64,000 nucleotides of DNA from Pampinifervens sp037481935 (GTDB lineage Bacteria > Aquificota > Aquificia > Aquificales > Aquificaceae), in contig NZ_JBJXCT010000003.1 of NCBI RefSeq assembly GCF_046159715.1, positions 115,886-179,885 of the forward strand, read 5' to 3'. This document shows, piece after piece, positions 51,412 through 59,516 of the stretch. The position numbers and the translations under genes are program-made. Numbering within the stretch: the first letter of the stretch is position 1; each line of letters opens with the position of its first letter. Under the pieces are notes generated by a model. The model searched no databases. It saw only the letters and a list, made by a program, of their open reading frames with translations, and had not been told where the DNA came from.

Positions 51412-52518
51412 ATGATACCTTACGGAAAGCAGTTCATTGATGAAGAAGACATAAAGGCGGTGCTTGAGGTCCTTAGGTCTGACTTTATCACTCAGGGACC
51501 AAAGATTGAAGAGTTTGAAAAAGCCCTTGCTGGCTACTGCGGAGCCAGATATGCGGTTGTCTTCAACTCTGGCACCTCTGCCCTTTACTGTGTATACAGA
51601 GCCCTAGGGCTGAGCGAGGGTGATGAGTTTATAACCACTCCCATAACCTTTACCGCAACGGTCTCCACTGGGGTTCTTCTGGGAGCAAGACCCGTATTCT
51701 GCGATGTGGAAGGGGACACGGGAAACATGGATGTGAGCCTGCTGGAGAGCCTTATAACGGAGAGGACAAGGCTCATAGTTCCAGTTCACTACGCCGGGCA
51801 TCCCGTGGACATGGAAAAGGTCTGGCAGGTCGCTCAGAGGTATGGGCTTTATGTGGTAGAAGACGCCTGCCATGCCCTTGGCTCTGAGTATAGGGGGCAT
51901 AAAACGGGCTCCTGCAGATACTCTCATGCGACAGTTTTTAGCTTCCACCCTGTCAAGCACATAACCACAGGCGAAGGAGGCGCGGTGCTCACCAACGACG
52001 AAGGGCTATACAGAAGGCTCATGCAGTGCAGAAACCACGGCATAGTCAGGGGCGAAGACTGGGAATACTGGGTTGAGTTTCCGTCCTTTAACTTCAGGAT
52101 AACGGACTTTCAGTGTGCCCTTGGCATATCTCAGCTCAGGAAGTTAGAGGGTTTTGTCAGAAGACGCAGAGAGCTGGCAAGGCTCTACGGGGAAAAGTTC
52201 AAAGACTTTGACGCCATAAGTCTCCCTGCAGAAAAGCCCTATGCCCTTCATTCTTACCACCTGTATCCTGTAAGGCTCAGGGAAAAGGAAAGGAGAAGGG
52301 AGGTCTTCAGAAAGCTCAGGGCTCAGGGCATAGGCGCGCAGGTGCACTACATCCCCGTCTACTGGCACCCCTTTATGGAAGGGCTTGGCTACAGGAGGGG
52401 GCTATGCCCTGTGGCAGAGGACTTTTACGAGAGGGTCATGAGCCTACCACTCTATCCGGCACTTAGGGAGGAAGAGCTGGAATGGGTGGTGGAGAAAGTG
52501 ATACTTGTCCTGTTATGA
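51412..52518 (+). CDS. pseC: UDP-4-amino-4,6-dideoxy-N-acetyl-beta-L-altrosamine transaminase
   Basis: This 368-residue DegT-family PLP enzyme aminates the PseB product at C4. It has FNSGTSALYCVYRAL, DACHALGSEYRGHKTG and the PLP lysine Lys182 in FHPVKHITTGEGG. Length and motifs fit PseC. The 65 bases between pseB and pseC hold a short open tail that may be a gene remnant. Its stop overlaps the start of the next gene (ATGA). Confidence 0.93.
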   Translation: MIPYGKQFIDEEDIKAVLEVLRSDFITQGPKIEEFEKALAGYCGARYAVVFNSGTSALYCVYRALGLSEGDEFITTPITFTATVSTGVLLGARPVFCDVEGDTGNMDVSLLESLITERTRLIVPVHYAGHPVDMEKVWQVAQRYGLYVVEDACHALGSEYRGHKTGSCRYSHATVFSFHPVKHITTGEGGAVLTNDEGLYRRLMQCRNHGIVRGEDWEYWVEFPSFNFRITDFQCALGISQLRKLEGFVRRRRELARLYGEKFKDFDAISLPAEKPYALHSYHLYPVRLREKERRREVFRKLRAQGIGAQVHYIPVYWHPFMEGLGYRRGLCPVAEDFYERVMSLPLYPALREEELEWVVEKVILVLL

Positions 52519-54548
52519 GAGTAGGGCTAGTCATACAGGCAAGGAATGGCTCAAGTAGGTATCCCCGTAAAAGCATTCAGCTTCTTTACGAAAGGCTTGT
52601 GCTGGACTGGGTTCTTTCAAGGGCTGGCAGGGCAAAGGTAGATGTCAGGGTGCTTGTCACTTCGTGGCTTGAGCAGGATGACATAATAGAAAGGATAGGC
52701 GTATGCAAGGGCTGGGAAGTTATTAGAGGACATCCCATTGATGTTCTCAGCAGATACGCACAGGCGACCGCCAACTTTGAACTGGATACGGTAATTAGAG
52801 TGACTGCGGACTGCCCTCTTATAGACCACAACCTTATTGATATGGCGGTAGAGCTGTACAAGGACGAAGACCTTGATTACTTCGCCTATAATGCCATAGT
52901 CAATGGCTTTGATGTGGAGGTCATAAAGGGGGAGTGGATACTTAGAGCAGACCAGAAGGCAAAACTGCCCTCAGAGAGAGAGCATGTGAGCCCTTACATA
53001 AGGAAATCAAAGAGGGCAAAAAGGCTCTTTTATAGGCTTCATGAAGAAGACCTCTCTCACATCCACCTGAGCCTGGACTACCCGGAGGACCTAATTGTCA
53101 TAGAGAGGATAATCACAGCCCTCCAGAGAGAGGACTTTGTATACTGGGATGTGGTAAGGCTCATAAAGGAAAGACCGGAACTACTTGAAAGAGAAAAAGA
53201 AATTCCTGTTAACGAGGGATACCTCAGGTCTCTGAGAGAGGACAGGGAGTTCATAAAAAGCCTGAAGGGAAGAAGGTTAAAACTTGAGGAAAGCCTTCGG
53301 CACTTTGAGAGGACAAAGAGGCTCGTCCCTAACTGCTCTCAGACCTTTAGCAAGTCCTACCTTCAGTTTTCTGTGGGGGCAGTGCCCCTCTTTGTAAGGG
53401 AGGGGAAGGGCTGTCAGCTGGTAGACCTTGACGGTAACACCTACATAGACTACACCATGGGTCTGGGGGCGTGCGTCCTGGGCTATGCCTTTGAGCCAGT
53501 GCTGGAAAGGGTTGAAAAGGAGCTGAGAAGGGGGACGGTCTTTACACTGCCGAGCTACTTGGAGGCTGAGCTTGCAGAGCTTCTGAGAGAAGTCATACCA
53601 TGCTGTGAAATGGCGCGCTTTGGAAAGAACGGCTCTGACGCCACCTCCGCAGCGGTCAGGCTTGCAAGGGCATACACCGGCAGGAAATACATAGCCAGCT
53701 GTGGATATCACGGCTGGCAGGACTGGTATATTGGCACGACCACCCGTAGTAGAGGGGTGCCAGAAGAAGTAAAAAGGCTCACTCTCACCTTTGAATACAA
53801 CAACCTCCAGAGCCTCCAGAGACTCTTTGAAGAATACCCTGACCAGATAGCCTGCGTCATAATGGAGCCGGTAGGCATAGAAGAGCCAGAGGGAGACTTC
53901 CTGCAGAAGGTCAGAGAGCTGACCCACAGGCACGGAGCACTTCTTATCTTTGACGAGGTGGTTACCGGCTTTCGCTTTTCCCTCGGTGGTGCTCAGGAAT
54001 ACTTTGGAGTTGTGCCAGACCTTGCCTGCTTTGGAAAAGCCATGGGAAACGGCATGCCCATATCTGCGGTAGTGGGCAGGGCTGAGATAATGGAGCTCTT
54101 TGAAGAGGTTTTCTTTTCCTTTACCTTTGGCGGTGAGACCGCAAGCATAGCGTCAGCCCTGGCTACCGTAGAGTATCTAAAAGACCACGAGGTGATACCC
54201 TACCTGTGGCAGCAGGGACGGAAGCTCAAAGAGGGCATCCAGAAGCTCATAGAAGAGAAAGAACTTGAGGGCCTTGTCTATGCGAAGGGCTATCCGGTCA
54301 GGTTTTTATTGGACTTCAGGGATGAGAGCCTGAAGCTCAAGACACTTTTTCAGCAGGAGTGTGCAAAAAGGGGAGTGCTCTTTACAGGCGGACACAACAT
54401 GGCTCTGCCCCACGACGACAAGGTAATAGAGAGAACTCTGAAGGTCTACGACGAGGTGCTTGACATCGTAAAGTATGCGGTGGAGTATGAGATGGTGGAG
54501 GAGCTACTGGAGGGGCAACTGCTACAGCCCGTTTTCAGAAGGATGTGA
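52515..54548 (+). CDS. Fusion: SpsF-like nucleotidyltransferase + GSA-aminomutase-like aminotransferase
   Basis: This 677-residue protein has two domains. Residues 1 to about 250 are an SpsF/CMP-KDO-synthetase-like nucleotidyltransferase (LVIQARNGSSRYPRKSIQ, VTADCPLID). Residues about 265-677 are a class III PLP aminotransferase like glutamate-1-semialdehyde aminomutase (FGKNGSDATSAAVRLARAYT, IFDEVVTGFR, PLP Lys in CFGKAMGNGMP). The first domain may replace PseF in activating the nonulosonic acid. The second has no place in the standard pathway. ATG 52515 overlaps the pseC stop. Confidence 0.8.
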   Translation: MRVGLVIQARNGSSRYPRKSIQLLYERLVLDWVLSRAGRAKVDVRVLVTSWLEQDDIIERIGVCKGWEVIRGHPIDVLSRYAQATANFELDTVIRVTADCPLIDHNLIDMAVELYKDEDLDYFAYNAIVNGFDVEVIKGEWILRADQKAKLPSEREHVSPYIRKSKRAKRLFYRLHEEDLSHIHLSLDYPEDLIVIERIITALQREDFVYWDVVRLIKERPELLEREKEIPVNEGYLRSLREDREFIKSLKGRRLKLEESLRHFERTKRLVPNCSQTFSKSYLQFSVGAVPLFVREGKGCQLVDLDGNTYIDYTMGLGACVLGYAFEPVLERVEKELRRGTVFTLPSYLEAELAELLREVIPCCEMARFGKNGSDATSAAVRLARAYTGRKYIASCGYHGWQDWYIGTTTRSRGVPEEVKRLTLTFEYNNLQSLQRLFEEYPDQIACVIMEPVGIEEPEGDFLQKVRELTHRHGALLIFDEVVTGFRFSLGGAQEYFGVVPDLACFGKAMGNGMPISAVVGRAEIMELFEEVFFSFTFGGETASIASALATVEYLKDHEVIPYLWQQGRKLKEGIQKLIEEKELEGLVYAKGYPVRFLLDFRDESLKLKTLFQQECAKRGVLFTGGHNMALPHDDKVIERTLKVYDEVLDIVKYAVEYEMVEELLEGQLLQPVFRRM

Positions 54549-54578
54549 GGGTTTAAATTTAAAAGCTGGAGATTTAAG

Positions 54579-55181
54579 ATGGAAAAGGTAGAGGAAAGAG
54601 TTGACAGGCTTGAGAGGTTGATGGAATACCTCATTGAAGAGATGGCGGACTTTAAAAAATGGGTTATAAGGTATACGGCAGAAACAGACCGCAAGATAGA
54701 GGAGTATAGGGAGGAACACAGGAAAGAGCTAAGGGAATTAAACAAACGCTGGGGTGAGATTGCGAATAAGATGGGAACCATAGTGGAGGATATTGTATTT
54801 CCAGCTTTCAAGCCTGTGGTCAGGAAATACTTCCAGTGTGAGCCTGAAAGGGCGTATCTCAGGGTGGTTTACGAAAACAGAAAAAAGGGCATATACGAAG
54901 AGTTTGACGCCTTTGCGGTGTGTGAAAAGCAGGTTTTTCTCCTTGAGGTCAAGACCACACCGAGAGAAAAGCACATAGAGGAGTTCAAAGAAAAGGCAAA
55001 AAGGTTCTTGCAATACTTCCCTGAGTATGCGGACAAAGAGTTAATTCTCATCATGGGCAGTCTTAGCTTCAGCGAGGGTTTTATCAGGCTCCTGTCTCAG
55101 GCAGGCATCTACGCCATGGCTTTCAGGGAATGGGAGTATATGGATATTCTGAACTTTGAGGAGGTGCATGCTCAGGGCTGA
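54579..55181 (+). CDS. Coiled-coil protein with PD-(D/E)XK nuclease-like domain (DUF3782-like)
   Basis: This 200-residue protein has an N-terminal coiled coil (1-70) and a restriction-endonuclease-fold pattern: EEFDAFAVCEKQVFLLEVKT with Asp and the E-x-K pair. Such DUF3782-type genes are common and often scattered in thermophile genomes; their role is unknown. It interrupts the sugar-biosynthesis genes and overlaps the next gene by 14 bases. Confidence 0.7.
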   Translation: MEKVEERVDRLERLMEYLIEEMADFKKWVIRYTAETDRKIEEYREEHRKELRELNKRWGEIANKMGTIVEDIVFPAFKPVVRKYFQCEPERAYLRVVYENRKKGIYEEFDAFAVCEKQVFLLEVKTTPREKHIEEFKEKAKRFLQYFPEYADKELILIMGSLSFSEGFIRLLSQAGIYAMAFREWEYMDILNFEEVHAQG

Positions 55182-56244
55182 AAAATACCCCAGACCCGTC
55201 CTGTGTCCCCAATACCCATGGGAAGAAAAGCATACCTACCTTTACGGCTCAGTAATAGAGCTTCCCGACAGGCTCAGGATGTATTATCAGAGCTATGTGG
55301 ATGGGATAGGCTTTTTTGTATGCCTTGCGGAGTCCACCGATGGTATCCACTGGCAAAAGCCCCTCATAAGACCCCTCAAAGAGAGCCTGCCCCATCTGTA
55401 TCCCACCGTGGAGGTGGAGGGCAAAGTCCTTGACTTCTACCACAAAACCCAGTCCCTGGAGTGTATGAGCAATGTGGTGGCAAACTACCACATACCCTCA
55501 GTGATATACATACCAGAGGACGAGTATCCCTACAAGCTCTTTGGCTACACAGACAGGGGCTACTGTGTTGTCTTTTCAAAGGATGGAATAAACTTTGTAG
55601 AATACGATAAAAACCCAGTTATCCCTCTGCTCAAGTTTCCCAACAAAAAGACCAGAAAGGTCTGGTATAGCGATGTGGCACCGGTTTTTTATGACGAAAA
55701 GAAGAAGGTCTACAGAGCTATGGTAAAGACCTACAAGATAGACCCACAGGGAAGAACCCGCCGGTGTGTGGGCATGTCCACAAGCAAAGACTTCCTCAAC
55801 TGGAGCAAACCAAGGACTGTATGGATACCCTTAGAAAGGGAGGACAGAATAGCCCAGAAGAGAGGCTTCAAATGGGCAGACTTTTATGGGCTGTGCCCCT
55901 TTAACTATAAAGACCACTACCTTGGTTTTCTGTGGCTTTTTATGATAGACCATGAGATACCCAGAGGCACCCACGACGGGAAGATTGAGGTCTACCTTGC
56001 TTATAGCAAAGACTGCAGAAAATGGGAGCTTGTCTCTGATGAGCCTATCATACCCCTTGGAGAAGAAGGAGAGTGGGATTGTGGAATGATAACTACTGCT
56101 AACCAGCCATTGATGAAAAATACGGGTGAGCTTATAGTATACTATTCGGGTGCAAACTTTAGCCATGGGTATGGAGAGTATGAAAAGGATTATGAAGAAT
56201 GGAACAAGTTTTGCGTTGGAAAAGCAGATATCTCTACTATATAA
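55168..56244 (+). CDS. Glycosidase-like beta-propeller protein
   Basis: This 358-residue cytoplasmic protein has repeated S-x-DG-x-x-W-type blades: ESTDGIHWQKP, FSKDGINFVEY, STSKDFLNWSKP and YSKDCRKWELV. These are typical of five-bladed propellers in GH43/GH32/GH68 and related families. No signal peptide is visible. Catalytic residues cannot be assigned with confidence. ATG 55168 follows GAGGAGG. Position in the island suggests a role in glycan processing, but that is inference. Confidence 0.65.
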   Translation: MLRAEKYPRPVLCPQYPWEEKHTYLYGSVIELPDRLRMYYQSYVDGIGFFVCLAESTDGIHWQKPLIRPLKESLPHLYPTVEVEGKVLDFYHKTQSLECMSNVVANYHIPSVIYIPEDEYPYKLFGYTDRGYCVVFSKDGINFVEYDKNPVIPLLKFPNKKTRKVWYSDVAPVFYDEKKKVYRAMVKTYKIDPQGRTRRCVGMSTSKDFLNWSKPRTVWIPLEREDRIAQKRGFKWADFYGLCPFNYKDHYLGFLWLFMIDHEIPRGTHDGKIEVYLAYSKDCRKWELVSDEPIIPLGEEGEWDCGMITTANQPLMKNTGELIVYYSGANFSHGYGEYEKDYEEWNKFCVGKADISTI

Positions 56245-56256
56245 GACAAATATACT

Positions 56257-56955
56257 ATGAAAAAGGTTCTGATTGCTACTATAAGAAGATGGAATGTCAA
56301 AAATGCCTTAAGATTTAGAGACTTATATAAAGACAAATATCAAACTCATATAGTTGAAAAACCTGAAGACCTAAATGAAGATATGCTATACAGTCTTAAT
56401 CCAGATTATGTATTCTTCCCGCACTGGTCTTGGATGATCCCAGAGTGGCTATACACTAAATATAATTGCATAGGGTTTCATATAGGAGATTTGCCTGAAG
56501 GCAGAGGCGGGAGCCCTTTACAAAACCATATAATTAGAAAAATTTATAGAACAAAAATTACAGCCTTTAGGATATCAGGGGGCATTGATGAAGGAGATAT
56601 CTTTTTAAAGCATGATATCTGGTTGGAATTAGGCACAGCAGAAGAGTTGTTTATAAAGATATCTAATATTATTTTCTTTAGCATGATACCTACAATTATT
56701 GAATGTAACATCACGCCTTATAAGCAAGAAGGCAAAGGAAGCATATATAGAAGGCTAAAACCAGAGAATAGCAACATATTAGATGCGAACATAAGTAATT
56801 TAGAGGATTTCTACGATTTTATACGCATGCTTGATGCAGAAGATTATCCAAAGGCATTTATAAAATTGGGGAAACTAAAAATAGAGTTTACTGAGGCAGT
56901 TCTAAAAGTAGATAAAGTAGTAGGCAGGTTTGAGGTTATAGAAGATGACTCATAG
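56257..56955 (+). CDS. Formyltransferase-like protein (AT-rich, probably acquired)
   Basis: This 232-residue protein has the Rossmann-like formyltransferase core. The active-site segment reads CIGFHIGDLPEGRGGSP, with His75 and Asp111 (GGIDEGDIF) kept but Gly73 where formyltransferases have Asn. The DNA is much richer in A+T than its neighbours (two 60-base lines counted at 22-25% G+C against about 40-58% in lines just upstream). Recent transfer is likely. It overlaps the deacetylase gene by 11 bases. Confidence 0.75.
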   Translation: MKKVLIATIRRWNVKNALRFRDLYKDKYQTHIVEKPEDLNEDMLYSLNPDYVFFPHWSWMIPEWLYTKYNCIGFHIGDLPEGRGGSPLQNHIIRKIYRTKITAFRISGGIDEGDIFLKHDIWLELGTAEELFIKISNIIFFSMIPTIIECNITPYKQEGKGSIYRRLKPENSNILDANISNLEDFYDFIRMLDAEDYPKAFIKLGKLKIEFTEAVLKVDKVVGRFEVIEDDS

Positions 56956-57634
56956 TTCAGGTATTTTGTTAATCATTGCACATCCAGACGATGAAGTTCT
57001 CGGTTGCGGGGGAACAGTTGCAAAGTTTTCTGAAGAGGGCAATGAGGTTTATACTCTGATACTTGGAGAAGGTATAACGTCAAGGGATGAGAAAAGAGAG
57101 CCAAAGACAAGAAAGGTGGAGCTTGAAGCTCTCAGAGAAGATGCTTTAATGGCTAACAGATTACTGGGTGTTAAAAAAGTAATATTCTGTGATTTTCCGG
57201 ACAACAGGTTTGATAGCGTCCCTTTGCTTGATATCGTAAAAACAGTGGAAAAAGTAATAGAGGAGATAAAACCGGAAATAATTTTCACCCATCACGGAGG
57301 AGACCTGAACATAGACCATCAGATAACTTACAGAGCCGTGCTAACGGCTACGAGGCCTCAGCCGGGTAGTTCTGTAAAAGAGATATACTCCTGTGAAGTT
57401 CTATCCTCCACAGAATGGGCTTACCCAGTCAGTTTTCAACCAGACACATACTTTACGCTTTCAGAGAAGCACATCAGGAAGAAAATTGAGGCAATGCAAT
57501 GCTACAGGAGTGAATTGAGGCAATACCCCCATCCAAGGTCCATAGAAGGAATAGAATATTTAGCAAAATTGAGGGGCATGCAGGTAGGTTGTGAATATGC
57601 TGAAGGCTTTAAACTGGTGAGGAAAATACTATGA
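56945..57634 (+). CDS. PIG-L/LmbE family N-acetyl-sugar deacetylase
   Basis: This 229-residue zinc hydrolase has the diagnostic AHPDDEVLGCGG (His13, Asp16 in the motif) and HHGGDLNIDHQITYRA with the second zinc histidine. Family members remove N-acetyl groups from amino sugars or their conjugates. Sitting between two formyltransferase-like genes, it may deacetylate an amine that is then formylated. It overlaps both neighbours. Confidence 0.88.
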   Translation: MTHSSGILLIIAHPDDEVLGCGGTVAKFSEEGNEVYTLILGEGITSRDEKREPKTRKVELEALREDALMANRLLGVKKVIFCDFPDNRFDSVPLLDIVKTVEKVIEEIKPEIIFTHHGGDLNIDHQITYRAVLTATRPQPGSSVKEIYSCEVLSSTEWAYPVSFQPDTYFTLSEKHIRKKIEAMQCYRSELRQYPHPRSIEGIEYLAKLRGMQVGCEYAEGFKLVRKIL

Positions 57635-58731
57635 AAATCCTTTTCCTTGGCGGAAACCAGCACAGCTTAGAGCTTTTTGAGTGGTTGAAAGAAATAGTAG
57701 AGGATGTAGTATACACAGAAGAGCAGGTGAACCTTGAGTATATGAAATCTATAAGCCCAGACTTCATAATAAGCTACAACTACAAGCACATAATACCCAG
57801 AGATGTGGTTCGTGCATACTGTCCAAGGATAATAAACCTGCATATATCCTTTTTGCCTTACAACAGGGGAGCGTATCCCAACGTCTGGAGCTTTCTGGAG
57901 GATACGCCCAAGGGGGTTACCATTCACCTTGTTGACGAGGGCGTGGACACAGGGGACATTCTCCTGCAGAGGGAGGTCTTCATTGATGAGGAAAAAGAAA
58001 CCCTCAGGAGCTCATACCTGAAACTTCACAGAGAGATTCAGAAACTTTTTAAAGAAAACTGGGATAGAATAAAAAATATGGAAATCAAGCCACTTAAGCA
58101 ACACGGGGGGGGTCAGTGCACTACAGGAGAGAATACGCAATCTTTGAACCTTTCATCAGAGAAAAGGGATGGGACACGCCCATCAGAGAGCTTAAGGAGA
58201 GATATAGAGCTTGGAAAAGTTCTTCTGAAAAACTTTGTGAACCTGACTGAAGAAGAGAGGGAGATGGTCAGGAGGTGGAGAAACCATCCAGAGGTTAGAA
58301 GGTGGATGTATACGGACCATGAAATAAGCGTGGAGGAACACAAGGAGTTTGTAGAAAACCTGAAAAGAGATAAAAGGAACTTTTACTATCTGGTATGCTC
58401 AGAGGGTAAGTTAATCGGTGTCATTTATCTAAATAAAGTGGACCTTCACAACCGCAATGCCTACTTTGGCATCTACGCAAACCCTGAGGAAAAGATACAC
58501 GGTGCGGGGCTGATTCTTGAAAGGTCAGCCATAAGTCTTGCCTTTGAGGTGGCAGGACTTCACACTCTCAAGCTGGAGGTTATAGAGGACAACGAGAGGG
58601 CTACAAATTTTTACAAAAGGATGGGCTTTGTGGAGGAGGGCAGGCTCAGGGAGTTTGTGTTCAAGGATGGCAGGTGGAAAGATGTTATCGTGATGGGGAT
58701 GATTAATCCTGCGAGCGAGCGAGCTTTATAA
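57631..58731 (+). CDS. Formyltransferase joined to PseH N-acetyltransferase through a G8 tract
   Basis: In the given frame this is a 366-residue fusion. Residues 1-157 are a formyltransferase with canonical Asn69, His71 (IINLHISFLPYNRG) and Asp106 (DEGVDTGDI). Residues about 192-366 are a GNAT like PseH, with RWRNHPEVRRWMYTDHEIS. The link at 159-190 does not look like either family. Adding one base to the G8 run (58105-58112) instead gives SVHYRREYAIFEPFIREKGW and WDTPIREL, a family-typical formyltransferase end with a stop at 58248-58250. The two are probably separate genes or alternative products. No ATG start for PseH is seen; ATA 58204 has AAGGAG 4 bases upstream, and GTG 58237 is another option. 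Confidence 0.8.
   Translation: MKILFLGGNQHSLELFEWLKEIVEDVVYTEEQVNLEYMKSISPDFIISYNYKHIIPRDVVRAYCPRIINLHISFLPYNRGAYPNVWSFLEDTPKGVTIHLVDEGVDTGDILLQREVFIDEEKETLRSSYLKLHREIQKLFKENWDRIKNMEIKPLKQHGGGQCTTGENTQSLNLSSEKRDGTRPSESLRRDIELGKVLLKNFVNLTEEEREMVRRWRNHPEVRRWMYTDHEISVEEHKEFVENLKRDKRNFYYLVCSEGKLIGVIYLNKVDLHNRNAYFGIYANPEEKIHGAGLILERSAISLAFEVAGLHTLKLEVIEDNERATNFYKRMGFVEEGRLREFVFKDGRWKDVIVMGMINPASERAL
58105..58112 (+). repeat. G8 homopolymer inside the formyltransferase/pseH region
   Basis: Eight consecutive G at 58105-58112, the longest G run I noticed in the window. A change of +1 or -2 bases, or a -1 ribosomal slip, moves translation into the frame with a normal formyltransferase C-terminus. Confidence 0.9.
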
Positions 58732-59516
58732 AAACCACATCCCTGTATTTTTCTGCAAGGGTTTTTACTCACGTTCACGCCTATAACTACAGGCAGGGTG
58801 GTCATGTTGTAGACTTTCTGGACGGTTTGGGCTCCCCTCATGGCTCTTTCTGCATCCTCTGCGTGAACTGAGTAAGATACTTCTATGGCAAGCATAACAT
58901 CCTGCCTTGTTTCTTTTATTTTAGCCTTTACCACTGCGTCAAGCTCAAGGGCATCTTCCCTTTCCTTTGCGGTTATGATACTACTGTCTTCTGCTTCGTC
59001 AAGTTTTCTCACAAAGGCATTTAAGTCTATAACTTCCGAATACCTGAAGTGCCTGCCAAGATAAGCACCGGCCCTCTCTCTTACCTTCCTTTCAAGGTTG
59101 TCCCCTTTGAGCTCCGCAACGTCAGTTTTTACAATTTGCAGTTCCCCCTTTAGGAATTCTATATCCTTTCTTACCACAGTCATATCGGTTTTGAGAGTAT
59201 CCACATCCTCCTTCACCACTGCCATATTTGTCTTTAGATTTTCAGTATCACTCTTGACCTCTTCCAGTTTCTGCTCCGTGCTCTGGCTTTTTTCCTTTAG
59301 ATATGCAACTTCCTTTTCCAGTCTGTCAAATCTTTCCCTGACCTCTTTCGCAAACTCTTCAAACTTCTTTGGCAGTTCAACCAGCTCTGTGGTGAGTATG
59401 AGCATTCTGAGTTCTTCAAGCCAGGCCGGGTTTTCTTTCAGGGCTGATACTATGTCGTGGAAGGTTCTTATGGTATAGCTCTTTTGAAGCTCTGCTTGCT
59501 CCATGTTTATAATCAT
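58611..59516 (-). CDS. Coiled-coil protein with nuclease-like domain (3' end probably frameshifted)
   Basis: The open frame gives 301 residues: a helical start, a long coiled coil with repeated LK/VK-D heptads (about 55-145), and a PD-(D/E)XK-like segment (ELDAVVKAKIKET, then MLAIEVSYS). The last part (KNPCRKIQGCGFYKARS) looks out of frame. Removing one base of the A5 run (T5 at 58762-58766 on the plus strand) gives KTLAEKYRDVVFIKLARSQD and a stop at 58703-58705, which is a more credible end. It is downstream of pseG on the same strand. Confidence 0.65.
   Translation of the reverse strand: MIINMEQAELQKSYTIRTFHDIVSALKENPAWLEELRMLILTTELVELPKKFEEFAKEVRERFDRLEKEVAYLKEKSQSTEQKLEEVKSDTENLKTNMAVVKEDVDTLKTDMTVVRKDIEFLKGELQIVKTDVAELKGDNLERKVRERAGAYLGRHFRYSEVIDLNAFVRKLDEAEDSSIITAKEREDALELDAVVKAKIKETRQDVMLAIEVSYSVHAEDAERAMRGAQTVQKVYNMTTLPVVIGVNVSKNPCRKIQGCGFYKARSLAGLIIPITITSFHLPSLNTNSLSLPSSTKPILL
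58711..58724. repeat. Short GCGA tetranucleotide repeat (3.5 copies)
   Basis: GCGAGCGAGCGAGC lies at the tail-to-tail junction of the formyltransferase/pseH gene and the coiled-coil gene, inside the last codons of pseH. Copy-number change would alter the C-terminal residues. Confidence 0.6.
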
